Assembly: GCF_010998615.1 (NCBI RefSeq)
Contig: NZ_JAAEAH010000090.1
Span: 1-36,923, forward strand
From: Myxococcus sp. CA023
GTDB lineage: Bacteria > Myxococcota > Myxococcia > Myxococcales > Myxococcaceae
DNA: 36,923 nucleotides
Direction: 5' to 3'
Notes under the pieces: generated by a model
Database searches by the model: none
Told to the model about the DNA's origin: nothing
Seen by the model: the letters and a program-made list of their open reading frames with translations, nothing else
In this document: positions 30,456 through 36,923 of the stretch, in pieces
How the letters are laid out: each line of letters begins with the position of its first letter
Numbering within the stretch: the first letter of the stretch is position 1
Made by a program: the position numbers and the translations under genes

Positions 30456-32355
30456 CGGCCACCTCCGGGCGTGAAGGCGCGGCCAGCAGGGGCTCGGTGA
30501 GCGCGCGGAACTCGCGGTAGCCGTCCACGCCCACCGGCAGGTTGCCGTACCAGGCGAAGTCGAAGCGCCGCGTCAGCTCCCGGAAGGGGGCCTTCCATTC
30601 CGCGCGGCCCCGGAACTGATACAGGTAGTCCCAGTTGCTCAGCGTCTCGTCATAGAGGATGGCGCCGTCGCGGTGGAGCCGGGATAGCAGCGCCAGGTAG
30701 AGGCTGCGCACCGCTTCGCGGTAGGCCCCCCGCGCCGCCAGTTCGTCCGCCAGGTGGGCCCAGCCCTCGGGAGGGCGTGACAGCGCGTGGTGGGCGTCCC
30801 CCGCCAGCGTGGACGCGTCCACCGTGGACACCTGCACACCTTCGGCGCCCGCGCGGCGCTTGTCGCGGTTCAGCGCCCGCAGCAGCACCACGCCCAGCAC
30901 CGCGAGGGTGAGTGTCACCAGCACCACCACCAGCACGTTGGCCACGCTGGTGCCGGTGAGAAATGGCTGTGCCGTCTCCTGCCGCGGTTCCGCCGGCTCC
31001 CGCTCGAACAGCTTCTTCAGATACGCCCCCAGCCAGTCGATGAAGCGCTGCCACCAGCCTGGCGTCTCGGGTGGGGCCGTGGGCTCGGGGGCGTCCTTCT
31101 CCGCCTTGGGCGCGGCCTCCGCGAACTCGGGCCGGGCCAGGATGTCCTTCGCTCGCGCGGTGGCGGCACGTGCATCCGCCCGAGCCTGGGCGTCCACGGT
31201 GGCGCCCATCGTGGTGAGCCCCTGCGTCAGCGTGGCGCGGGCCTTGTCGCAGTCCTCCTCGTCGAAGGCCTGCCGCTCCACGCGGCGGACGAAGCGGTCC
31301 AGCTTCACGGCTTCGCCGGGCCCCAGGGACTCCAGGGGCGCGTACAGGCCCGCGGCGTCCTCATCCGTCGAGGCCTCACACGCCTCCGCGACCTCGCCCA
31401 GCCGCCGCAGCGCCTCGGCGGGGGCCAGGGGCTTCGCGTCCTCGGTGTCCTGGGCATGGGCCGGCGCCGCCGTCAGCAGGCCCAGGCCCAGCACCACCGC
31501 CAGCATCGCCGCGCCACGCGTCGCGCCCGGCGGAGGCAGGGGACGCCCCAAATCCCGGGACGGAAGCTGCTGGACGCTGGCCAGCAGGTCGAGCCCTTCC
31601 TGACGCACGCGCCCGTCCACCAGCAGCAGCGTGGCCGTCGCGGCGCGCACCGGCTCGAAGAGGGCGAACGTCGTCACCGCGAGGAAGATCAGCCACTGGC
31701 CGTTGTCCAGCGAGGCGAAGCGCTCCGCGAACGTCAGGTCCACGCCCACCAGCTTGCGGCCCAGGAACAGCAGGAAGTTGAAGGCGATGTGCAGGTTGAA
31801 GAAGGCCAGCACCTGCACGGACATGAGGCCGCGGACCCACAGCGCGGTGCCGCGCGCCGGTCCCAGCAGCCGTGAGCACGTGCCGTAGAGCTTCAGCGGG
31901 CTGCCTCGCCCCTGCATCACCGCCGCGTAGCCCACCCCGTGGGACTGCAGCAGGAGGTAGCCGAAGCCTCCCGTCACCATCACCACCAGGGTGTTGAGGC
32001 CCAGCAGGTACGCCACGGCGATGAAGAGCGCGGGCATCCGGCCCAGCGCGGCCTTGAGCGAGGCCCACGCGGAAGGCTCGCCCTGGGTGCCCAGCAGCAG
32101 CTCCTGCACGTAATGGCACGTCGCGCCCTGGCCCAGGCCCCGGAGGAACCACGCCAGCGTCAGCAGCACCGAAGGCACCACGAGCGGCCAGCCCATGCGC
32201 ACCGACTCCGCCAGGTACAACATGGCGGCCACCACGGCCGCGCCGCCGGGCAGGGTGAGGGCCCAGACGCCCGCGTTGCGGGTGCACAGGCGCAGCGCGG
32301 CGTCCATCAAGGCCACCGCGTTGCGCGGGCGGAGTTCGAGCGCGGAGACGGCCAT
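30448..32355 (-). CDS. DUF4129-domain protein fused to an N-terminal multi-pass membrane domain, 635 aa
   Basis: The ATG at 32353-32355 follows the B-box gene by three bases. Residues 1-265 form a membrane domain with ~6 helices (e.g. ALFIAVAYLLGLNTLVVMV, FLAVTTFALFEPVRAATATL). A further hydrophobic segment ending APAHAQ at 299-302 looks exactly like a signal peptide inside the protein. Then come a helical domain with Cys residues (EACEASTDEDAAG, DEEDCDKARA), a Pro-rich stretch, a membrane helix (~435-455) and the C-terminal DUF4129 domain (SLYLALLSRLHRDGAILYDE, NWDYLYQFRGR, RFDFAWYGNLPV). The internal signal-like segment suggests a fusion of two ancestral genes. Overlaps the DUF4350 gene by eight bases. 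Confidence 0.85.
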   Translation of the reverse strand: MAVSALELRPRNAVALMDAALRLCTRNAGVWALTLPGGAAVVAAMLYLAESVRMGWPLVVPSVLLTLAWFLRGLGQGATCHYVQELLLGTQGEPSAWASLKAALGRMPALFIAVAYLLGLNTLVVMVTGGFGYLLLQSHGVGYAAVMQGRGSPLKLYGTCSRLLGPARGTALWVRGLMSVQVLAFFNLHIAFNFLLFLGRKLVGVDLTFAERFASLDNGQWLIFLAVTTFALFEPVRAATATLLLVDGRVRQEGLDLLASVQQLPSRDLGRPLPPPGATRGAAMLAVVLGLGLLTAAPAHAQDTEDAKPLAPAEALRRLGEVAEACEASTDEDAAGLYAPLESLGPGEAVKLDRFVRRVERQAFDEEDCDKARATLTQGLTTMGATVDAQARADARAATARAKDILARPEFAEAAPKAEKDAPEPTAPPETPGWWQRFIDWLGAYLKKLFEREPAEPRQETAQPFLTGTSVANVLVVVLVTLTLAVLGVVLLRALNRDKRRAGAEGVQVSTVDASTLAGDAHHALSRPPEGWAHLADELAARGAYREAVRSLYLALLSRLHRDGAILYDETLSNWDYLYQFRGRAEWKAPFRELTRRFDFAWYGNLPVGVDGYREFRALTEPLLAAPSRPEVAGA

Positions 32356-32358
32356 GGG

Positions 32359-32628
32359 CTAGCTCGCCGCCACTTGGGCCAGCAGGAGGATGCCGCCAAA
32401 GACGAGCGCCAGGCTCATCACCGCCAGCACGACGTTGCCCGCCGACCATTCGCGGCGCTCACCCGGGCCCTCCAGCGCCTTGAGGCGCTGGTCCAGGCAG
32501 CTGGCGCAGCGGTTGATGCCCTCGAACTGCGTGGTGCATTCCCGGCAGATGACGCGCCGGCACTCCACGCAGACGCCGAGGCCGGCGCGCTCCGGGTGGT
32601 AGTGGCAGCGGCCCGAGCCTTGAATCAT
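32359..32628 (-). CDS. B-box-type zinc-finger membrane protein, 89 aa
   Basis: ATG at 32626-32628. Residues 8-44 hold a zinc-binding cluster: CHYHPERAGLGVCVECRRVI followed by CRECTTQF and CASC, with the Cys/His spacing of bacterial B-box zinc fingers. One C-terminal membrane helix (residues ~65-86, VVLAVMSLALVFGGILLLA). Small proteins of this kind often lie next to rhomboid or DUF4129 genes and are thought to act as membrane-bound adaptors. Ends three bases before the DUF4129 gene, so the two are probably coupled. It is 53 bases downstream of rho on the same strand. Confidence 0.85.
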   Translation of the reverse strand: MIQGSGRCHYHPERAGLGVCVECRRVICRECTTQFEGINRCASCLDQRLKALEGPGERREWSAGNVVLAVMSLALVFGGILLLAQVAAS

Positions 32629-32681
32629 GCCGCCACCTTAACGCACACCCGGGCCCGCCGTACCATTCCCGAAGCGGGGGA

Positions 32682-34232
32682 CTACAGCTCGTCGAGGAAC
32701 TCGTCGTTGTACGTGTAGCGGGACAGCCGCTTCACGAGCGCCTCCATGGCCTCCACCGGCTTCACGGAGAAGAGCATCTGCCGCAGCTTCTTCACCTTCT
32801 CGTACTCGCGGAGGGTGAAGAGCTTCTCCTCCTTGCGCGTGCCGGACTGGGGGATGTTGACGGCCGGGAAGACACGCTTCTCCGCCAGGAGCCGGTCCAG
32901 AGTGACCTCGGAGTTACCTGTTCCCTTGAACTCCTCGAAGATGACCTCGTCCATGCGGCTGCCGGTGTCGATGAGCGCCGTGCCGATGATGGTCAGCGAG
33001 CCGGCCTCCTCCGTCGCGCGGGCGGCGCCGAAGATGCGCTTGGGGCGCTCCAGGGCGCGGCTGTCCACGCCGCCGGACATGGTGCGGCCGGAGTTGTCCA
33101 CCTCCTTGTTGAAGGCGCGGGCCAGACGCGTAATCGAGTCCAGGAGGACGACCACGTCCTTGCCGGACTCCACCAGCCGGCGCGCGCGCTCCAGGGCCAG
33201 CTCCGCCACCTTGAGGTGGTCCGCGGTGGGGCGGTCGGAGCTGGAGGCCAGCACCTCCGCCTTGATGCCCCGCCGCATGTCCGTCACTTCTTCCGGACGC
33301 TCGTCGATGAGCACCACCATGACGTGGCACTCCGGGTGGTTGGAGAGGATGGCCTGGGCGATGCGCTGGAGCATGATCGTCTTGCCCGTCTTGGGCGGGG
33401 CGACGATGAGCGCGCGCTGTCCCTTGCCAATGGGGGAGATGAGGTCCAGCACCCGGGTCACCATCTCCTTGTGACCGTTCTCCAGCTTGAGCCGCTCGGT
33501 GGGGTCCACCGACGTCAGGTCCGCGAAGTGCGGCAGCCGCGGCGCGCCATCGAGCGGCCGGCCGTCCACCGTGTCCACCTTCTGGATGACGCCCTTGTGG
33601 CCCCGCATCTGCGCGAAGGCGGTGATGTACTGGCCCTGCCGCAGCCGCAGCTTCTGGACCAGGTTCTTGGGCAGCTCCGGGTCATCCGGCGCCGCCAGCA
33701 GGTTGCGCTTGAGCTGGCGCAGGAAGGCGTTGGGGCCCTTGGCCTCCGTGTCCAGCACGCCCTCCACCGGCGAGAGGTTCGCCTGCTGCGAGGCCTGCTG
33801 GCCGCCGCCCCCGTGCTGTGCGTGGCGCGCGTGCTGCTGGCCCCCGCCGCCGTGCGCCGGCTGCGGTGGTTGCTGCTGTTGCTGTTGCTGCTGCGTCTGC
33901 CGCTGGCGGTACTGCTCCAGCTCCTGCGGCGTGAGGAACACCTGGACCTGCTGGCCGTCTGGTCCCGGCTGCATCCGGTAGGCCTGGCCATCCGGGGTGA
34001 AGAGGACCTGCGCGCCACGGCGACGGCGTCGACGGCGGCGGCGGCGGCCGGTGGCCTGGCCGGGCTGCCCGGGGGCGCCACCCTGTGCGCCCCCGCCGGA
34101 ATCACCGTCGTCGGGCCCCTCGTCGTCGCCCTCGTCGCCACCGTCATCGTCCGGCTCGGGCGGCGCCACGGCGCGGGCGGCGGGAACAGGGGGGGCATCA
34201 CGTGGGTCGCGGTTATCGGGGTTTTCGCTCAT
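32682..34232 (-). CDS. rho: Transcription termination factor Rho with long low-complexity N-terminal extension, 516 aa
   Basis: The ATG at 34230-34232 is chosen; a longer ORF continues upstream without coding character. Residues 1-62 are acidic and Gly/Pro-rich, 63-72 are ten consecutive Arg, 113-121 are a Gln tract, and ~125-150 are Gly/His/Gln-rich. The ordered protein starts near 155. The RNA-binding region (FLRQLKRNLL, LRLRQGQYITAFAQMRG) seems reduced relative to E. coli Rho. The ATPase core is standard: Walker A in APPKTGKT near residue 278, then DERPEEVTDMRR, VVLLDSITRLARAFNKEVD, the Q/R-loop region and DEVIFEEFKGTGNSE. E. coli Rho is 419 aa. Disordered Arg/Gln/acidic inserts occur in Rho of other high-GC bacteria and add RNA affinity. 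Confidence 0.95.
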   Translation of the reverse strand: MSENPDNRDPRDAPPVPAARAVAPPEPDDDGGDEGDDEGPDDGDSGGGAQGGAPGQPGQATGRRRRRRRRRRGAQVLFTPDGQAYRMQPGPDGQQVQVFLTPQELEQYRQRQTQQQQQQQQPPQPAHGGGGQQHARHAQHGGGGQQASQQANLSPVEGVLDTEAKGPNAFLRQLKRNLLAAPDDPELPKNLVQKLRLRQGQYITAFAQMRGHKGVIQKVDTVDGRPLDGAPRLPHFADLTSVDPTERLKLENGHKEMVTRVLDLISPIGKGQRALIVAPPKTGKTIMLQRIAQAILSNHPECHVMVVLIDERPEEVTDMRRGIKAEVLASSSDRPTADHLKVAELALERARRLVESGKDVVVLLDSITRLARAFNKEVDNSGRTMSGGVDSRALERPKRIFGAARATEEAGSLTIIGTALIDTGSRMDEVIFEEFKGTGNSEVTLDRLLAEKRVFPAVNIPQSGTRKEEKLFTLREYEKVKKLRQMLFSVKPVEAMEALVKRLSRYTYNDEFLDEL

Positions 34233-34499
34233 GAACGTTCCAGACTGTGTGCGCCCCGGGCGGCCGCTCCAGGAGGAGGGCGGGGACGCAAGGTGACTCA
34301 GGCCGTGGGACAGGAAGCGGACGCGGGGCCCTGGTGACGAGCAGGCCGAACCGCCGTTTCCTGGAGCACCCTGGCGGCCCAAAGCCGTCCGGAGTGCAGG
34401 GGTAACAGTAACAGAGGCCGGGGACGGCGCCGCCGCTTTTTTCGCGCGGTGTCGTCCGGCCGACCCCTCACCTGTTGATTCAGGGCCGCCGCCAGGACC
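34233..34499. other. Gap between the sppA-like gene and rho (267 bp)
   Basis: On the - strand this is the rho leader. It holds an A-run (CGCGCGAAAAAAGCGG, read on the - strand, complement of 34436-34451) and a short direct repeat CTGTTACTGTTAC near 34407. I see no protein-coding frame with a credible start. No confident promoter or hairpin could be assigned, though rho genes are often controlled by attenuation in their leader. Confidence 0.4.
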
Positions 34500-36902
34500 T
34501 CAGCGGACGGTTATCTGGAAGGGCACCATCGCCTTCACGCCCGGCTGGAGCAACATCAGGTTCAGGCCGGCCGAGCGGGCCAGCGCCCGCAGGGACTCGG
34601 GCAGGGCGGGCTCTTGCGCGGGCAGCAGGGACAGCGCGGCGCGCACCCCGGGCTCACCGCCCAGCGCGGAGAAGAAGCCCCGCGCCTCGCCCATCACCAC
34701 CAGGTCCAGCTCCTCGTCCGGAGGGATTCCGGCCCGCATCCGCGCGGAGTCCACCGCTTCCAGCAGGCCACCCAGCTTGTCCACCAGTCCGCGGGCGAGC
34801 GCGTCCTGGCCGCTCCACACCCGGCCCCGGGCGACCTCGTCCACCTTCGCCTTGTCCATCCTCCGCCGCAGCGCCACCTCGGTGATGAAGCTGTCGTAGG
34901 AGGCGTCCGCCCACGCCTGGGCCGCCTCCTGTTCCTCCGGCGTCCAGGGGCGCCATACGTCCAGGATGTCCGCCATTGGCGCGCGGGTCAGGCTCTCCTG
35001 GTGCACGCCCAACAGCCCGCCCAGCAGGCCCTCGAGGGCGGGCTTGATGTAGAAGACGCCGATGCTGCCCGTCAGCGTGGTGGGCAGGGCGAACACCTCG
35101 TGCGCGCCAATGGCGGCGTAGTAGCCACCGGACGCGGCCATGTCCCCCATGGAGGCGATGACGGGCTTGTGTTTGGCCGCCTCCATCACGGCTTCGTACA
35201 TCAGGTGGGACGCCAGCACCTCGCCGCCGCCCGAGTCCACGCGCACGACGATGGCCGCCACGCTCGGGTCCGACTGCGCCTGCTCCAGCGCGCGAATGAC
35301 CGTCTCCGCGCCCGCGAGGCGGCTGAAGCCCAGCGGGTCCTCGCGGCTGCGGCCGCCGATGATGTCGCCCAGCACCGGCACCACGGCGATGCGGCGCCGG
35401 CGGGCCCAGCGGCCATCGCGCTCGTCGCGCGGCGCGTACGTGGTGCTGAAGCGTCCACCCGGCACCAGCTCCTCCACCTTCTTGTCCAGCCCTGTCGAGG
35501 AGATGATGCCGTCCATCAACCCCAGCTCCACCGCGCGCTTCGGGTGGGGCAGGCCCAGAGCCCACAGCGCGTGCAGCCGCTCCACGGGCACCTTGCGGCC
35601 TTCCTGCACGGCCTTCTCGTAGACGGCCACCTCCGTGTCCAGGTAGGCGTTCGTGGACTCCAAGGACGCGTCGCTGGGCTCGGTGCGTGAGAGCTGCTCC
35701 GGGGCCGTCTTGAAGCGGCCCACCCGCGCCACGTCCCAGTGCACGCCCAGCTTCTCCATCGTCCCGCCGTACGTCTGGAGGTGCACGGCAAGACCGTTGA
35801 TGTAGAGAATCGACTCCTGCAGCGCGTAGATGCGGTCCGCCGCCGAGGCGACGAAGTAGCCCAGGTCATCCGTGGACAGCACCACCGCCATCACCCGCTT
35901 GCCGGACGCGCGCAGCCGCAGCAGCGCCTGCCGTAGCTCCTCCGCCTTGCCCCAGCCCACCCCGGGCAGGCTCTCCATCTTCACCACTACGCCGGCCAGC
36001 CGGTCGTCCTGGGTGGCCAGGTCCAGCCACCGCGTCAGCCGCAGGTACGGGTCCGCCTCGCTGACGCCCAGCCATGAGAGGACGGGGCTGGTGCCGCCGC
36101 TCAATGCGTCATTCAAGTCCAGCAGCGTCACCACGCCGCCGCGCGGCGCGATGGAGCGGTAGGTCTCCGACGACAGGCGCACCGCCACCAGGTGGTCCAG
36201 CCCCGCGTTCGTCCCGCCCGCCGCGTAGGTGAGGCCCAGGTGTGAGGTGTCCACCGTGGCCGCCACCTGGAGCGCGATGGGCACCCCGGAGGTGAAGCCG
36301 TGCGACACGCCCGCGCCCAGGCGGAGGCCCGGAATCACCTCCGCGTTGACGGTGTACGTCGCCTGGCCCTGGCGGAAGGCGCCTTCGGAGAAGAGCCAGT
36401 CCACGCCCAGCGTGTAGCGCTCATCCAGCGGGCGCACGCCCACGCCCAGGTTGTACTGCCGCTTCAGCGCCAGCGTGCCCTCGGAGGGGGCGTTGACGTC
36501 GCGCACCACCGCGCCCAGCGACAGCGCCCGCAAGGGGCGCGCCGTGAGGCCCACGTCGAAGGTGTCCAGCGCGTCGATGTCCCGGTTGGATGAACCGTAG
36601 GAGTGCCACGAACCGCCGAGCTGCAGCGTGCGCGTACCCAGGGAGAGACCCAGGGACGTGCGGCGGTAGTCCGGCTCCGCCCGTCCGCGAATCCACTCCA
36701 TGGCGCCGCCCAGGCCCAGGCCGAGCAGGCGCGTGGCCAGGAAGACGCCGTCTCCCAGGCCGTCATGCACGAGGTTGCGCTCGTGCAGGTAGAAGAGCTG
36801 ACTGCCGTTGACGAAGCCCAGGCCCGCGGGGTTGAGCGACAGGGCGGTGGCTTCATCCACCAGCGCGGCGCCCGTGGGCGGCAGCGTCATCCCCCGGGAG
36901 GG
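34500..36902 (-). CDS. SppA-family (S49) signal peptide peptidase with N-terminal barrel-like domain, 5' truncated
   Basis: The gene runs off the right edge, and its true start is beyond the contig. The apparent start MCIRDR in the last bases is translated adapter and is not real. Residues nearest the edge (ALSLNPAGLGFVNGSQLFYL) match the start of PorV/UPF0164-type outer-membrane barrels, and about 250 residues of alternating beta-like sequence follow. Two S49 domains come next, as in 67K SppA. The catalytic Lys is in GRFKTAPEQ (codon 35709-35711), the nucleophile Ser in MAASGGYYAA (codon 35130-35132), with VVRVDSGGGE before it. Both residues of the Ser-Lys dyad are present. The barrel-S49 fusion would place the peptidase in the outer membrane or periplasm. 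Same strand as rho, 267 bases apart. Confidence 0.88.
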   Translation of the reverse strand, partial: PSRGMTLPPTGAALVDEATALSLNPAGLGFVNGSQLFYLHERNLVHDGLGDGVFLATRLLGLGLGGAMEWIRGRAEPDYRRTSLGLSLGTRTLQLGGSWHSYGSSNRDIDALDTFDVGLTARPLRALSLGAVVRDVNAPSEGTLALKRQYNLGVGVRPLDERYTLGVDWLFSEGAFRQGQATYTVNAEVIPGLRLGAGVSHGFTSGVPIALQVAATVDTSHLGLTYAAGGTNAGLDHLVAVRLSSETYRSIAPRGGVVTLLDLNDALSGGTSPVLSWLGVSEADPYLRLTRWLDLATQDDRLAGVVVKMESLPGVGWGKAEELRQALLRLRASGKRVMAVVLSTDDLGYFVASAADRIYALQESILYINGLAVHLQTYGGTMEKLGVHWDVARVGRFKTAPEQLSRTEPSDASLESTNAYLDTEVAVYEKAVQEGRKVPVERLHALWALGLPHPKRAVELGLMDGIISSTGLDKKVEELVPGGRFSTTYAPRDERDGRWARRRRIAVVPVLGDIIGGRSREDPLGFSRLAGAETVIRALEQAQSDPSVAAIVVRVDSGGGEVLASHLMYEAVMEAAKHKPVIASMGDMAASGGYYAAIGAHEVFALPTTLTGSIGVFYIKPALEGLLGGLLGVHQESLTRAPMADILDVWRPWTPEEQEAAQAWADASYDSFITEVALRRRMDKAKVDEVARGRVWSGQDALARGLVDKLGGLLEAVDSARMRAGIPPDEELDLVVMGEARGFFSALGGEPGVRAALSLLPAQEPALPESLRALARSAGLNLMLLQPGVKAMVPFQITVR

Positions 36903-36903
36903 C

Positions 36904-36923
36904 CTGTCTCTTATACACATCTC
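36904..36923. other. Nextera/Tn5 mosaic-end adapter left in the assembly
   Basis: The last 20 bases read CTGTCTCTTATACACATCTC. The first 19 are the Tn5 transposase mosaic end used in Nextera libraries, and the next C continues into the adapter. Genuine genome sequence ends at 36903. Confidence 0.97.

Noticed and set aside
33866..33893. CTG/CAG-type short tandem repeat
   Set aside because: It encodes the Gln tract of Rho; there is no independent evidence of instability, so it is described with the gene.
36903..36920. Start codon of the sppA-like gene at the right edge (MCIRDR)
   Set aside because: These codons are translated adapter. The real gene is open to the edge and must begin further out.
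1..36923. tRNA, rRNA and CRISPR arrays
   Set aside because: No cloverleaf-type sequence with CCA, no conserved rRNA blocks and no regularly spaced repeats were seen on either strand by eye.

Overview
The window is a very GC-rich (by eye near 70%), densely coded stretch. Codon usage, the gene repertoire and the many lipoproteins, TPR, FHA and HEAT proteins point to a myxobacterium of the Myxococcaceae (Myxococcus or a close relative). This is inference from protein content, not from a marker gene. The sequence is one end of a short-read contig: the last 20 bases (36904-36923) are Nextera/Tn5 mosaic-end adapter, and both terminal genes (sctQ at the left, an sppA-like gene at the right) are cut.

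Region 1 (1-6773, + strand) is the export-gate part of a non-flagellar type III secretion system (T3SS): sctQ (3' end), a FliO-like gene, sctR, sctS, sctT, sctU, a separate small copy of the SctU post-cleavage domain, an unknown 159-aa gene, a SycD/LcrH-type TPR chaperone, and two unknown genes (193 and 125 aa). It ends at a good intrinsic terminator. The FliO-like gene and the FliP-like length of SctR are flagellar traits.

Region 2 (6889-10340) looks like a substrate and chaperone island. Two copies of a 74-aa helical protein gene (- strand) sit in a direct repeat identical over 364 bp, with one terminator per copy. They bracket a 388-aa DUF1521 protein carrying the GDPH self-cleavage motif known from the rhizobial effector NopE1, and a second TPR chaperone. 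A third TPR chaperone follows. This is the most interesting part of the window. After a lipoprotein gene on the opposite strand comes sctV (11380-13503), which completes the R-S-T-U-V export gate. The ATPase, stator, basal rings and secretin are not in the window.

Region 3 (13590-17143) holds an FHA-FHA-membrane-anchor protein in an operon with a TPR lipoprotein, a small outer-membrane barrel and an RDD membrane protein. Region 4 (17346-25334) holds a three-part fusion (nucleotide-transporter-like membrane domain, HEAT repeats, cyclic-nucleotide-binding domain), an unrecognised membrane protein, a 5'-nucleotidase-family lipoprotein that has lost most metal ligands, and a HExxH metallopeptidase lipoprotein with TPRs.

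Region 5 (25410-32628) is a MoxR-type locus: SpoIIM-like and pyrophosphatase-like genes on +, converging on an overlapping - strand operon of B-box zinc protein, DUF4129 protein, DUF4350 protein, MoxR ATPase and DUF58 protein. Upstream of that operon on the same strand lie rho, with a long low-complexity N-terminal extension, and an SppA-family protease preceded by a barrel-like domain. I saw no tRNA, rRNA, CRISPR array or insertion sequence. No gene-free stretch exceeds 300 bases.
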